From contig CAMVCZ010000003.1 of assembly GCA_947166105.1 (NCBI GenBank), forward strand, positions 1 through 64,000: a stretch of 64,000 bases of DNA. Reading direction: 5' to 3'. Below are positions 9,100 to 16,746 of the stretch, one piece after another. Position numbers and translations under genes: made by a program. The stretch comes from an uncultured Bacteroidales bacterium. Its GTDB lineage: Bacteria > Bacteroidota > Bacteroidia > Bacteroidales > F082. Under the pieces are notes generated by a model that was not told the DNA's origin, ran no database searches, and saw only the letters and a list, made by a program, of their open reading frames with translations. Position 1 is the stretch's first letter. Each line of letters opens with the position of its first letter.

Positions 9100-9139
9100 A
9101 ATAATTTTTTGACGCGGCATGCCGCGTCAAAAAATTATT
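9100..9139. repeat. 40-bp perfect palindrome
   Basis: The centre is GACGCGGCATGCCGCGTC, flanked outwards by T6 and ATTATT-type arms; all 20 base pairs match. It overlaps the stop codon of the gldA-like gene and abuts the metK -7 element. The T-run precedes and the A-run follows the GC stem on either strand, so it is not a standard terminator, although the transcript could fold as one 20-bp hairpin. Confidence 0.85.
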
Positions 9140-10043
9140 TCGTCAGCTTCTGGAACGCTTCCTCAATGCTCAAGTCCTCCTTCTGCAAAGTCTTGATGAT
9201 GAGGCCTTTCTCCACCGACCACTTCATCAGGTTGGCGCGGATGTCGGTGTCGTTTTGTGGCTCGAGAATCCAGTGGTTGCCTTTCACGCGCTGCACGCGA
9301 CCCACTTGCGGGATGCCGTGGAGCAGCACTTCATCGACTTCGGTCTCAAACTCCACGATAATGACGTTGCTCGCCGAGTTTTCCTGCTTCAGGTTCTCGA
9401 TTTTGTCGTCGGCCACCACCACACCTTTATTAATAATGATGGCTCTTTCGCAGATGGCCTCCACCTCCTGCATGATGTGGGTGGAGAGAAGCACGGTCTT
9501 CTCCTTGCCGAGGTTGCTGATGAGGTTGCGGATGTCGATGAGTTGGTTGGGGTCGAGGCCGGAGGTGGGTTCGTCCAAGATGAGCACCTGCGGGTCGTGC
9601 ATCATGGCTTGGGCGAGGCCCACACGCTGGCGGTAGCCTTTCGACAAGGCCCCGATTTTCTTGTGAGCTTCTACGCCGAGGCCAGTCTCATCAATCATTT
9701 CATTAATGCGCTTGTGTGCAGCTTCACCTTTTAGTTGGTGGACACCCGCCACAAACTCAAGGTATTCGCGGACGTACATATCGAGATAGAGTGGGTTGTG
9801 TTCTGGTAGGTAGCCCACGATTCGCTTGACGGCCATTGGGTCGTCCATGACGTCGTGGCCGTTGACGCTCACGGTGCCCGAAGTGGGCGGGATGAAGCAG
9901 GTGATGATTTTCATCAGTGTCGACTTGCCCGCGCCGTTGGGGCCGAGCAGTCCGACGATACCTTTATTAATAGTGAGCGAAACGTCGTTGAGGGCGAGTT
10001 GTTCGCCGTAACGCTTGGTGATATGGTTGATTTGTATGGACAT
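9135..10043 (-). CDS. gldA: ABC transporter ATP-binding protein, GldA-like
   Basis: 302-residue ABC ATPase with Walker A GPNGAGKST, signature LSKGYRQRVGLAQA, Walker B VLILDEP and H-loop STH. The overall sequence, including GYLPEHNPLYLDMYVREYLEFVA, matches GldA of the gliding motility transporter GldAFG. The C-terminal region ends in a DUF4162-like domain. No gldF or gldG permease gene is adjacent, so the symbol rests on sequence resemblance only. The promoter at 10063-10070 leaves a very short 5' leader. The stop lies inside the 9100-9139 palindrome. Confidence 0.82.
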   Translation of the reverse strand: MSIQINHITKRYGEQLALNDVSLTINKGIVGLLGPNGAGKSTLMKIITCFIPPTSGTVSVNGHDVMDDPMAVKRIVGYLPEHNPLYLDMYVREYLEFVAGVHQLKGEAAHKRINEMIDETGLGVEAHKKIGALSKGYRQRVGLAQAMMHDPQVLILDEPTSGLDPNQLIDIRNLISNLGKEKTVLLSTHIMQEVEAICERAIIINKGVVVADDKIENLKQENSASNVIIVEFETEVDEVLLHGIPQVGRVQRVKGNHWILEPQNDTDIRANLMKWSVEKGLIIKTLQKEDLSIEEAFQKLTK

Positions 10044-10062
10044 TGTTTTTCTGTTTGGGCTG

Positions 10063-10070
10063 CAAAGATA
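10063..10070 (-). promoter_or_regulatory. -7 promoter element for gldA-like gene
   Basis: TATCTTTG on the minus strand, 19 bases before the ATG, so the transcript is nearly leaderless. It lies between the end of the upstream T9SS gene and gldA. Confidence 0.75.
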
Positions 10071-10076
10071 GGAAAT

Positions 10077-11723
10077 TTATTCCAACACAACCTTTTTTAC
10101 GCAAGTATGTATGCCGTCGGTCAGGCGGATGAAATATACGCCCTTGTTCATTCCGCTGACATTGATTTGCTGCTCGTTATGGGCAACACCACGAATGACT
10201 TCTTGACCAATGGCATTAATCATGCTGTAATGAAAAGCGTCTTCACCACCCCTGATGGTGAACAAGTCTTTGGCTGGTATCGGAAACACCTCGAACCATT
10301 CCAAGTCTTCTGCCATATTTTCCTCCACTGCGTCATAGTCGAAGACATCCCTGATGTGTACGATCCAGTAAACGGCATTGCCTGGTGTACCACAAAGGAA
10401 ATTGTTGGTGCATTCGAAATCTCCATGGTAGATATAATCGAACTCATCCCAGTTTGGCGCATAACCCGCCACCGTGTATTCCTTGTCATTGTGCTTGACA
10501 ACAGCGTGTAACACATCTCGTGAGCCGCCCCTCGACCCAAGAGCACGCTCCCACAGCAGGTTGCCCTCGCTGTCGGTTCGGAAAATCCACCAGTTATTCT
10601 TCTCATGCACAACTGAAGGAAAATACCAGTGCGAAGCACTTTGGACATCGCCATTAAGTGATATCGAATTGGCAAACACAGTGAAGCCACCATCTTCGTT
10701 TTGAAAAACACATACAGGGCCATCGTTTGCATAGCCTCCATAACAACGGCTCCAAATGATGTTGCCGGCTCGGTCCAAACGCAGTAGCCAAATGTCGCAT
10801 GTTTTTCTGTTTGTATGATTGTATCCCAAATGGTATCCAGCATTTTCGAGGTCTCCGTCATCTGATTCCGTATGTCCAATTAATAAATAGCCATCATTTG
10901 TCTCAATACCAGCACAGAAATTATCTGCCTCGGATCCTCCATAGCACCTATTCCATTCTATTTCACCATATTTACTGATTTTAACAAACATACCATCTGC
11001 CCAATTTGATGCAGGTTTACAAGGCTCGATGGATCCAGGCATGGCACTAGCTATAGATGCCATAAATGCGAGGAAACCACCATCGCTGGTCTCACACAAT
11101 CCATACACCATATCCGTCCAATCTGTTCCAAGCGTGACCTCCCATTCCGTGTTGCCAAGACTGTCCAACTTGATGAGCCATCCGTCATAACCGCCATACC
11201 AATGCGAAATGTCACCGCCAGAATGACATGGTTTTGCATACCCTAAAACACCTCCGTCAGACGTAGCTATTGCTCCTACACCATAAGTGAAATCATAGTT
11301 CGGATCACCGACCACCCGTTCCCAAAAGGTGTTTCCATTCTCGTCAATTCGACGAATGCCAAGACCTGTTTTCCCCGTTTCGGGAAAGAGTCCTCCGCCA
11401 ACTGAATAGATGGGGCTATCGCTTGCATACCTATAAATTTGACTTGAACTTGTTGTATAGCACCTGCCCCATTCCAAATCATGGTTTTGGTTGATTTTAA
11501 TTAACCAGCCTCCCCCTACGTAATTGCCGAAGTCGCACTCCACCATTCCACTGTTCGGGGATCTGCTTATTCCTGAAACTAAGAAGCCGTCATCCATTTC
11601 AATAATACCATAGGCCTCATCGTTGTTTTCTCCTCCGTAGCACTGTTGCCAGTCGATGACAAACTGGGCGTTAAGAAAGAGGGAGCTAGCAAGTACTGCC
11701 AACAATAATATTGTTCTTCTCAT
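10077..11723 (-). CDS. Secreted protein with T9SS type A sorting domain
   Basis: 548 residues: a signal peptide (MRRTILLLAVLASSLFLNAQ), then repeated blade-like units of the pattern TSDGGFLAF...WLIKLDSLGNTEWEVTLG, which suggest a beta-propeller. The C-terminal segment of about 75 residues (EVFPIPAKDLFTIRGG ... GVYFIRLTDG ... KKVVLE) is of the T9SS sorting type. It is expected to be exported and attached at the cell surface or released. Function unknown. A promoter lies about 100 bases upstream. Confidence 0.85.
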   Translation of the reverse strand: MRRTILLLAVLASSLFLNAQFVIDWQQCYGGENNDEAYGIIEMDDGFLVSGISRSPNSGMVECDFGNYVGGGWLIKINQNHDLEWGRCYTTSSSQIYRYASDSPIYSVGGGLFPETGKTGLGIRRIDENGNTFWERVVGDPNYDFTYGVGAIATSDGGVLGYAKPCHSGGDISHWYGGYDGWLIKLDSLGNTEWEVTLGTDWTDMVYGLCETSDGGFLAFMASIASAMPGSIEPCKPASNWADGMFVKISKYGEIEWNRCYGGSEADNFCAGIETNDGYLLIGHTESDDGDLENAGYHLGYNHTNRKTCDIWLLRLDRAGNIIWSRCYGGYANDGPVCVFQNEDGGFTVFANSISLNGDVQSASHWYFPSVVHEKNNWWIFRTDSEGNLLWERALGSRGGSRDVLHAVVKHNDKEYTVAGYAPNWDEFDYIYHGDFECTNNFLCGTPGNAVYWIVHIRDVFDYDAVEENMAEDLEWFEVFPIPAKDLFTIRGGEDAFHYSMINAIGQEVIRGVAHNEQQINVSGMNKGVYFIRLTDGIHTCVKKVVLE

Positions 11724-11823
11724 ATCGAATCAAAGATCGTGGCAGGTTCTCCACGGATTTAGTCCCTTGTTCCGACCAAAGGGAGATAGGTCGCCGTTGT
11801 GTTTTACGGCTAAATTAACCGTG

Positions 11824-11854
11824 CAAATATAATAGATTATTCTTTATAAACCAA
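11824..11854 (-). promoter_or_regulatory. Promoter of the secreted T9SS gene
   Basis: On the minus strand: TTG (11854-11852), a 20-base spacer, then TATATTTG (11831-11824). It gives a leader of about 95 bases. Confidence 0.7.
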
Positions 11855-11932
11855 ATGATTGGTTTTTTTTTCTGAAGCAGGCTCGTTTTTCCACTTTTTT
11901 GTCGTTCATAAGATAAAAAATCAACTAATCTA

Positions 11933-11962
11933 TTGTCAGTAAGCAAAAAATCTGTACTTTTG
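11933..11962 (+). promoter_or_regulatory. Distal promoter of rplM-rpsI
   Basis: TTG at 11933, 19-base spacer, TACTTTTG at 11955-11962. Confidence 0.7.
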
Positions 11963-12047
11963 CGGCCTCGTTCAATCATCCAAAACTGTTTCTGGTTGGT
12001 TCTAACGCATTGATTTTCGGGCGAAAGTGAATTAATGCACAAAAAAG

Positions 12048-12078
12048 TTGGAACGAATTGGAGAAAGATGTATTTTTG
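12048..12078 (+). promoter_or_regulatory. Proximal promoter of rplM-rpsI
   Basis: TTG at 12048, 20-base spacer, TATTTTTG at 12071-12078. A leader of about 50 bases precedes the rplM ATG. Two tandem promoters fit a highly expressed ribosomal operon. Confidence 0.75.
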
Positions 12079-12134
12079 CACGCCCAAAAGAGGGTAGTGT
12101 CTTATAGAATTGGATAAACATTATTAAACACAAA

Positions 12135-12602
12135 ATGAACTACTTAAGTTACAAGACAGTAAGCGTCAACAAGGAAAATGCCAACAAGAAGTGGTATGTC
12201 GTCGACGCTGAAGGACAAATCCTGGGACGTTTGGCTTCCCAGGTTGCCATGATTCTGCGTGGCAAAAGGAAGGCATGCTTTACTCCCCACAGCGATTGTG
12301 GTGATAATGTCATCATCATCAATGCAGAGAAAGTGGTCCTGACTGGAAACAAAATGACACAGAAGTACTACATGCGCTACACCGGCTATCCGGGTGGCCA
12401 ACGTACAAGAACCGTTGCTGAGTACCTCAAGCGCAAGCCTACCTTCGTTCTCGAACACGCCGTGCGCGGCATGCTCCCGAAGAACAGACTCGGCGATGCC
12501 ATCTACAGGAACCTCTACGTCTACGAAGGTCCCAACCACAACCATGAGGCGCAACAGCCCATCGAACTCAAAATCAACACTCATAAGCAATACAAGAATT
12601 AA
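12135..12602 (+). CDS. rplM: 50S ribosomal protein L13
   Basis: 155 residues. Matches L13: W-Y-V-VDAEGQILGRLASQVA near the N-terminus, HSDCGDNVIIINAEKV, and the YTGYPGG motif. A short C-terminal extension is as usual in Bacteroidetes. An rRNA-binding protein needed early in large-subunit assembly. It is followed two bases later by rpsI, the conserved L13-S9 pair. Confidence 0.97.
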   Translation: MNYLSYKTVSVNKENANKKWYVVDAEGQILGRLASQVAMILRGKRKACFTPHSDCGDNVIIINAEKVVLTGNKMTQKYYMRYTGYPGGQRTRTVAEYLKRKPTFVLEHAVRGMLPKNRLGDAIYRNLYVYEGPNHNHEAQQPIELKINTHKQYKN

Positions 12603-12604
12603 TC

Positions 12605-12991
12605 ATGGAAGTTATCAACGCTTTAGGTAGAAGAAAGACCGCCGTGGCCCGTATCTATATGAAGGCCGGCAGTGGCAACATTACGGTGAACAAGCGCGAC
12701 TACAAGGAGTACTTCCCGACGAGCATCCTCCACTATGTGGTTGAACAGCCTATGATGCTGACCGAAACCCTCGGCCAATACGACATCAAGGTCAACCTCG
12801 ACGGTGGCGGCATCAACGGCCAGGCCGAGGCCCTTCGCCTCGCCATCAGCCGCGCCCTGTGCGAAATCAACCCCGAGTATCGTCCCACCCTGAAGGCCAA
12901 AGGTTTGATGCGCCGCGACCCGCGTATGGTCGAGCGTAAGAAACCCGGTCAGCCCGGTGCCCGTAAGAAGTTCCAATTCAGCAAACGTTAA
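12605..12991 (+). CDS. rpsI: 30S ribosomal protein S9
   Basis: 128 residues with the S9 signatures GRRKTAVARIYMKAGSG at the N-terminus, GGGINGQAEALRLAISRAL, and the basic tail RKKFQFSKR that reaches the ribosomal P-site. It is in an operon with rplM. Confidence 0.97.
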   Translation: MEVINALGRRKTAVARIYMKAGSGNITVNKRDYKEYFPTSILHYVVEQPMMLTETLGQYDIKVNLDGGGINGQAEALRLAISRALCEINPEYRPTLKAKGLMRRDPRMVERKKPGQPGARKKFQFSKR

Positions 12992-13001
12992 GCCCTCAGA
13001 A

Positions 13002-13061
13002 GCCGAGCGATTTTGTTTAGTATCCAAATTGCTGAGATTCTTCATGTCAAGACTACTCGGC
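13002..13061 (+). promoter_or_regulatory. Possible structured leader of rpsB
   Basis: In the 109 bases between rpsI and rpsB, GCCGAG (13002-13007) can pair with CTCGGC (13056-13061). In addition GCGATTTTGTTTAG and GCGATTGTATTTAG form an imperfect direct repeat about 52 bases apart. S2 leaders are autoregulated in many bacteria; whether this one is regulated is inference. Confidence 0.35.
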
Positions 13062-13100
13062 GATTGTATTTAGCGAATGTAAACATTAAAAAGAAAACTC

Positions 13101-13925
13101 ATGACACAAGTAACATTTGAAGAATTATTGGATGCCGGTTGTCATTTCGGTCACCTCAGAAGAAAATGGAATCCGAACATGGCTCCCTATATTTTCATGG
13201 AGCGCAATGGCATTCACATCATAGACCTTTATAAGACACAAGCCAAGATGGACGAGGCCGCCAACGCCCTCTGCCAATTGGCAAAATCGGGCAAGCGCGT
13301 CCTTTTCGTGGCCACCAAGAAGCAGGCCAAGGACGTGGTCGCCGAACTCGCCCAGAAAGTCAACATGCCTTACGTGACCGAGCGTTGGCCCGGCGGTATG
13401 CTGACCAACTTCGCCACCATCCGCAAGGCCGTCAAGAAAATGACGAACATCGACAAGATGATGAGCAGCGACGCCTACAAGAGCCTTTCGAAGCGCGAAA
13501 AACTGCAAATCGAGCGTGAGCGTGAAAAGCTCGAGAAGAACCTCGGCTCCATCGCCGACCTCAGCCGTCTGCCTTCGGCCTTGTTCGTGGTTGACATCAT
13601 GAAGGAACACATCGCCGTTGCTGAAGCCCGCAAGCTCAACATCCCGACCTTCGCCATCGTCGACACCAACACCAACCCCAACCTCATCGACTTCCCCATC
13701 CCTGCCAACGACGACGCTTCGAAGAGCATCGCCCTCATCGTCGGCAAGATGGTCGACGCCATTGAGGAAGGCATCACCGAGCGTAAGAACAACAAGGACC
13801 TCGTCCAAGAAGAGGAAGAGGAAGAAGTTGAAGAGATGAAGGAAAACAACGAGGAAGAGGAAAACAAGGACGACCGCCGTCAGCGTGGCAACCGTCGTCC
13901 TCGCCGTCCCGTTGGCAAGAACTAA
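13101..13925 (+). CDS. rpsB: 30S ribosomal protein S2
   Basis: 274 residues. S2 motifs: FEELLDAGCHFGHLRRKWNPNMAPYIF, NGIHIIDLYKT, ERWPGGMLTNF, and PTFAIVDTNTNP. It has a C-terminal tail rich in Glu then Arg (about residues 235-274), longer than in E. coli, as often in Bacteroidetes. Upstream of tsf, the usual S2/EF-Ts order. Confidence 0.97.
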   Translation: MTQVTFEELLDAGCHFGHLRRKWNPNMAPYIFMERNGIHIIDLYKTQAKMDEAANALCQLAKSGKRVLFVATKKQAKDVVAELAQKVNMPYVTERWPGGMLTNFATIRKAVKKMTNIDKMMSSDAYKSLSKREKLQIEREREKLEKNLGSIADLSRLPSALFVVDIMKEHIAVAEARKLNIPTFAIVDTNTNPNLIDFPIPANDDASKSIALIVGKMVDAIEEGITERKNNKDLVQEEEEEEVEEMKENNEEEENKDDRRQRGNRRPRRPVGKN

Positions 13926-13930
13926 ACTAT

Positions 13931-13998
13931 AGCCTATGGCTTATGGCCTATGGCTAAGGTGCCTGAGCTTGTCAAAGGGCCATTAGCCATCGGCCATA
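13931..13998. repeat. Inverted-repeat element between rpsB and tsf
   Basis: The left arm contains TGGCCTATGGCTAA and the right arm TTAGCCATCGGCCA, nearly perfect complements. They enclose copy C of the dispersed repeat family at 13958-13981 (CCTGAGCTTGTCAAAGGGCC, minus orientation). The element lies in the transcribed gap of the S2/EF-Ts operon and could fold into a long hairpin there. Confidence 0.65.
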
Positions 13999-14029
13999 TT
14001 TAATAATAACCTTTAAAACAAGAAACAAA

Positions 14030-15022
14030 ATGAATATTACCGCTTCTCAAGTCAATGAACTGAGACAAATGACGGGTGCCGGCATGATGGACTGCAAGAA
14101 GGCCCTCGTCGAGACCGACGGCGACATCCAGGCCGCCATCGACATCCTCCGCAAGAAGGGTATGGCCAAGGCCGCCAAGCGTGCCGACCGCACCGCTTCT
14201 GAAGGCTGCGTGCTGTCGAAAGCCACTGAAGATCACAAGTACGCCGCCATCATCATGGTGAACTGCGAGACCGACTTCGTGGCCAACAACGCCGACTTCG
14301 TGAAGTTCACGAAGGATGTGCTCGACATGGCCGTCGCCAACCGCGTGAAGGACATCGAAACTCTTAAGGCTATGGAAATCAACGGTCAGACCGTTGAGGC
14401 GTTGGTCGCCAACCAGAGCGCCGTCACCGGTGAGAAGACCGAATTAGGTGCTTTCAAGGTGCTCGAAGGTGCATACGTGGCCAACTACAACCACCCCGGC
14501 AATCGCCTTGCCACCATCGTCGAAATGAACAAGAATTTCGCTGGTGTTGAGGAAGTGAGCCACGAGGTGTGCATGCACGTCGCCGCCATGAACCCGCTAT
14601 CGGTGAGCGAAGCCTCCATCCCGCAAGAGGTGAAGGACCGCGAGTTTGCCGTTGCTGTCGACAAGACCAAGGAAGAACAGATTCAGAAGGAAGTGGAGAA
14701 AGCCCTCCGCAAGGCTGGCATCAACCCCAACCATGTGGACAGCGACGACCACATCAACTCGAACATCACCAAGGGTTACATCACCGAGGAACAAGGCGCA
14801 CAGGCCCGCGAAATCAAGGCCACGGTGCCCGGCACGGTGCAACTCAACGAAGGCATGATCCAAAACATCGCCAAGGGTCGTCTAAACAAGTTCTTCAAGG
14901 AGAGCTGCCTGCTCAATCAGGTCTCTCTGGTCGCCGACCCGAAGACCGTCGCCGAATATATCCAGGCCGCCGACAAGGAAGCCACTGTGGTGAACTTCGT
15001 GCGTATCAAGTTGGGCGAGTAA
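14030..15022 (+). CDS. tsf: Elongation factor Ts
   Basis: 330 residues; guanine-nucleotide exchange factor for EF-Tu. The UBA-like N-terminus with VNELRQMTGAGMMDCKKALVE, the NCETDFVA motif, and the HVAAMNPL segment of the dimerisation domain are all present. It is longer than E. coli EF-Ts (283), which I believe is normal for Bacteroidetes. A terminator follows. Confidence 0.96.
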   Translation: MNITASQVNELRQMTGAGMMDCKKALVETDGDIQAAIDILRKKGMAKAAKRADRTASEGCVLSKATEDHKYAAIIMVNCETDFVANNADFVKFTKDVLDMAVANRVKDIETLKAMEINGQTVEALVANQSAVTGEKTELGAFKVLEGAYVANYNHPGNRLATIVEMNKNFAGVEEVSHEVCMHVAAMNPLSVSEASIPQEVKDREFAVAVDKTKEEQIQKEVEKALRKAGINPNHVDSDDHINSNITKGYITEEQGAQAREIKATVPGTVQLNEGMIQNIAKGRLNKFFKESCLLNQVSLVADPKTVAEYIQAADKEATVVNFVRIKLGE

Positions 15023-15035
15023 ATCAGCCATCATT

Positions 15036-15063
15036 TGTAGAGACGTTGCGCGCAACGTCTGTA
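15036..15063. repeat. Palindromic repeat AGACGTTGCGCGCAACGTCT
   Basis: A perfect 20-bp palindrome (15041-15060) inside TGTAG...CTGTAC, in the tsf 3' region just before its terminator. It looks like a member of a dispersed short-palindrome family; no second copy was seen in this window. Confidence 0.6.
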
Positions 15064-15075
15064 CCAAACCAAATA

Positions 15076-15110
15076 AAAACGCATTCCAATATTTTGGAGT
15101 GCGTTTTTTT
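15076..15110 (+). terminator. Terminator of tsf
   Basis: Stem AAAACGCATTCCA / TGGAGTGCGTTTT with one G-T pair, followed by a T7 tail. Confidence 0.8.
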
Positions 15111-15131
15111 GTTTGTTTTCGGAAAAATGTG

Positions 15132-15139
15132 TAGTTTTG
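15132..15139 (+). promoter_or_regulatory. -7 promoter element for the DUF4160/DUF2442 pair
   Basis: TAGTTTTG, 20 bases before the DUF4160 ATG. A TTG 20 bases upstream (15109-15111) overlaps the tsf terminator tail. Confidence 0.65.
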
Positions 15140-15159
15140 CATGTCTAAAACAATTTGTC

Positions 15160-15276
15160 ATGCCAACGATATATGAATATTTGGGGATTATCATCCAATT
15201 CTATTCTCGCGAACACGAGCCTATTCATATTCATGCCGTGTATAATGGGAATGTCGTCAAAGTAACAAGCCGATAA
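15160..15276 (+). pseudogene. Truncated DUF4160 protein
   Basis: Only 38 codons: MPTIYEYLGIIIQFYSREHE, then PIHIHAVYNGNVVKV and an early stop after TSR. The sequence matches the start of DUF4160 proteins, which usually run to about 75-100 residues. The remainder is missing and the next gene starts 23 bases later, so this is a truncated copy. The intact family commonly sits beside DUF2442 in small accessory modules resembling toxin-antitoxin pairs; that role is inference. Confidence 0.7.
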
Positions 15277-15298
15277 AAATAACGAAAAAGATTTGACG

Positions 15299-15634
15299 AT
15301 GACAAAGTATAATATAGTGAAAGCAGAATATGTGGGTGGATACAAAATCCTGTTCACTTTCGCCGACGGTCAGCATCGGCTTGCCGATTTTTATCCTTTT
15401 TTGTCGGGTAGCAACCACCCTTTAATCAACAAGTTCCTTAATATTGAACTGTTTAAGCAATTTCGTGTTGAATCGTGGGCGGTGCGATGGGGTGACAATG
15501 AATGTGATCTTGACCCGTATGAGATTTATTATGGTGAATTTGAAGCTGTTGATAGTCCATACCTTGTAGATATTCAAAAGATAAATCGTAAATCCAATAA
15601 GTCGCATCATACAAAAGAAGTGATTGTTTCATAG
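15299..15634 (+). CDS. DUF2442 domain protein
   Basis: 111 residues from ATG 15299 (a TTG two codons upstream is less likely). The region YNIVKAEYVGGYKILFTFADGQ ... DFYPFLSG ... FRVESWAVRWGDNECDLDPYEIYY matches DUF2442, a small beta-rich family. It is preceded by the broken DUF4160 gene, with which it would normally form a pair. The roughly 30-residue C-terminal tail is basic and polar. Function unknown. Confidence 0.8.
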   Translation: MTKYNIVKAEYVGGYKILFTFADGQHRLADFYPFLSGSNHPLINKFLNIELFKQFRVESWAVRWGDNECDLDPYEIYYGEFEAVDSPYLVDIQKINRKSNKSHHTKEVIVS

Positions 15635-15724
15635 TTGAGGCGATGACGATAGAATCAAGTTTTAATTAAATCTTCAATTATAACAAAAGAAAGGTAAGTT
15701 AGAGTCAACCATAACATATTAATC

Positions 15725-15894
15725 AGATAGCGTTTTTAGCTGTCCTTGAAGTCCAAATTTCCACCTGTCCTCTTTATGAGGACAATCTGTCAAGGATGAG
15801 TTATTAAATGCCGTATTTGCTACGGCGTGGAATGACTTGTTAGACAGATGGGGCGTGGAAACCCTGGACTTCAAGCAAGAAACAAATTCCACGC
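15725..15894 (+). ncRNA. Structured RNA element, copy 1
   Basis: A multi-helix RNA upstream of the HTH gene. Predicted helices: CTTGAAGTCC (15745) with GGACTTCAAG (15866); ATTTCCAC (15757) with GTGGAAA (15855); hairpin GTCCTC-TTTAT-GAGGAC (15767-15783); ATCTGTC (15785) with GACAGAT (15843); hairpin GCCGTA-TTTGC-TACGGC (15810-15826). GCGTGGAA (15853) can alternatively pair with TTCCACGC (15887-15894) just before the start codon, a switch-like arrangement. Every main helix is kept in copy 2 at 17285, mostly with different bases, which supports the fold. Not recognised as a known RNA family. Confidence 0.75.
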
Positions 15895-15901
15895 TTTTAT
15901 T

Positions 15902-16117
15902 ATGTCGAAGGTCAAGGAGGTACATATCGGGAACAGGATTAAGGCCGTGCTGAAGCAGCAGGGCAGAACCACGGTTTGGCTCGCCAAACAGATTCCTTGC
16001 ACGCCCAACCATTTGTATAAGGTGTATGCCAATGCCTCAATTAATACTGACCTGCTGAAGCGCATTTCCGAGATTTTGGATTACAACTTTTTTGGAGAGT
16101 TTATCCAAAATGGATAG
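15902..16117 (+). CDS. Small HTH (XRE/Cro-like) protein, copy 1
   Basis: 71 residues: MSKVKEVHIGNRIKAVLKQQ then GRTTVWLAKQIPCTPNHLYKVY, a helix-turn-helix of the phage-repressor type, ending in LLKRISEILDYNFFGEFIQNG. The start is the ATG at the end of the structured RNA. The coding sequence plus 30 upstream bases is identical to copy 2 (17465-17680). It probably binds DNA and may regulate the adjoining toxin-antitoxin genes or its own leader (inference). Confidence 0.85.
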   Translation: MSKVKEVHIGNRIKAVLKQQGRTTVWLAKQIPCTPNHLYKVYANASINTDLLKRISEILDYNFFGEFIQNG

Positions 16118-16123
16118 AGTTCG

Positions 16124-16141
16124 ACTTCAGAAGTTTTTTTT
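16124..16141 (+). terminator. Possible weak terminator after HTH copy 1
   Basis: Short stem ACTT/AAGT followed by eight T residues. Confidence 0.35.
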
Positions 16142-16152
16142 CGGAAATACCA

Positions 16153-16182
16153 TTGCGGATTGTGGAATAATCCTTATTTTTG
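16153..16182 (+). promoter_or_regulatory. Promoter of the Panacea toxin-antitoxin pair
   Basis: TTG at 16153-16155, a 19-base spacer, then TATTTTTG at 16175-16182; the ATG follows 21 bases later. The pair therefore has its own promoter, separate from HTH copy 1. Confidence 0.75.
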
Positions 16183-16203
16183 CCATAAATTTCATAAAAG
16201 TCG

Positions 16204-16740
16204 ATGAAACAAGAGTTTGACAAGACCAAAGCATTGAATGCGATGCTCTATGTGGCTAATCGTATAGGCCGCAAGGACTTCCATAAGGTTTTCAAGATCC
16301 TGTATTTTGCCGACAGGCAGCATCTTGCCAATTGGGGCAGACCCATTACTGGCGACACTTACATAGCCATGGATGCGGGGCCTGTTCCGTCGCGCATCTA
16401 TGATATGTTGAAAATTGTCAGAGGTGATTCCTATATGAATGACACGGAAGGTCTTGGCGAGTATTTCAAGGTGGAGCAATGGATGTATGTAAACCCACTG
16501 CAGGATGCCAATTTGTCAAAGCTCTCCAAAACCGAGCGCGACGAACTTGACGATGCTATCCGTCGCTATGGACAGATGCCATACGATGAAATCAAGGAAA
16601 TCTCCCACGATGTAGCTTGGCAGTCCACGGCACGCGATTTTGCCATAAAATGGGAAGACATTGCCCGTGAAGCTGGCCTTGATGCCGATGAGATAGAATA
16701 TCTTCGCGAGTGCAATCAATTACAGACCTCATTAAGCTAA
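16204..16740 (+). CDS. Panacea (SocA-like, DUF4065) domain antitoxin
   Basis: 178 residues. KALNAMLYVANRIGRKDFHKVFKILYFADRQHLANWGRPITGDTYIAMDAGPVPSRIYDML is characteristic of the Panacea/DUF4065 domain found in promiscuous antitoxins (SocA-like). The C-terminal extension of about 70 residues has DELDDAIRRYG and DIAREAGLDADEIEYLRE. It is transcribed with the 141-residue gene that begins 6 bases after its stop, the expected partner toxin. Family knowledge says such antitoxins neutralise unrelated toxins by direct binding; here that is inference. Confidence 0.85.
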   Translation: MKQEFDKTKALNAMLYVANRIGRKDFHKVFKILYFADRQHLANWGRPITGDTYIAMDAGPVPSRIYDMLKIVRGDSYMNDTEGLGEYFKVEQWMYVNPLQDANLSKLSKTERDELDDAIRRYGQMPYDEIKEISHDVAWQSTARDFAIKWEDIAREAGLDADEIEYLRECNQLQTSLS

Positions 16741-16746
16741 ATTCAG

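Larger units (their letters stand above)
11724..12134. other. Divergent intergenic region
   Basis: 411 bases without a gene between the secreted T9SS protein and rplM. It holds one minus-strand promoter and two plus-strand promoters described separately. The roughly 110 bases between the two rplM promoters show no open frame or clear hairpin. Confidence 0.6.
15710..16117 (+). repeat. Direct repeat unit 1 (RNA + HTH gene)
   Basis: A unit of about 410 bp repeated at 17266-17680. The 3' 246 bp (15872-16117) are identical to 17435-17680; the 5' part is similar but diverged. The two units flank the Panacea toxin-antitoxin pair. No transposase gene or obvious target-site duplication is visible. 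Confidence 0.85.

Noticed and set aside
14569-15276. 235-codon frame from within tsf into the DUF4160 region
   Set aside because: The first part is a tsf shadow; only the last 38 codons, after a good promoter and ATG, are meaningful and are listed as the truncated DUF4160 gene.
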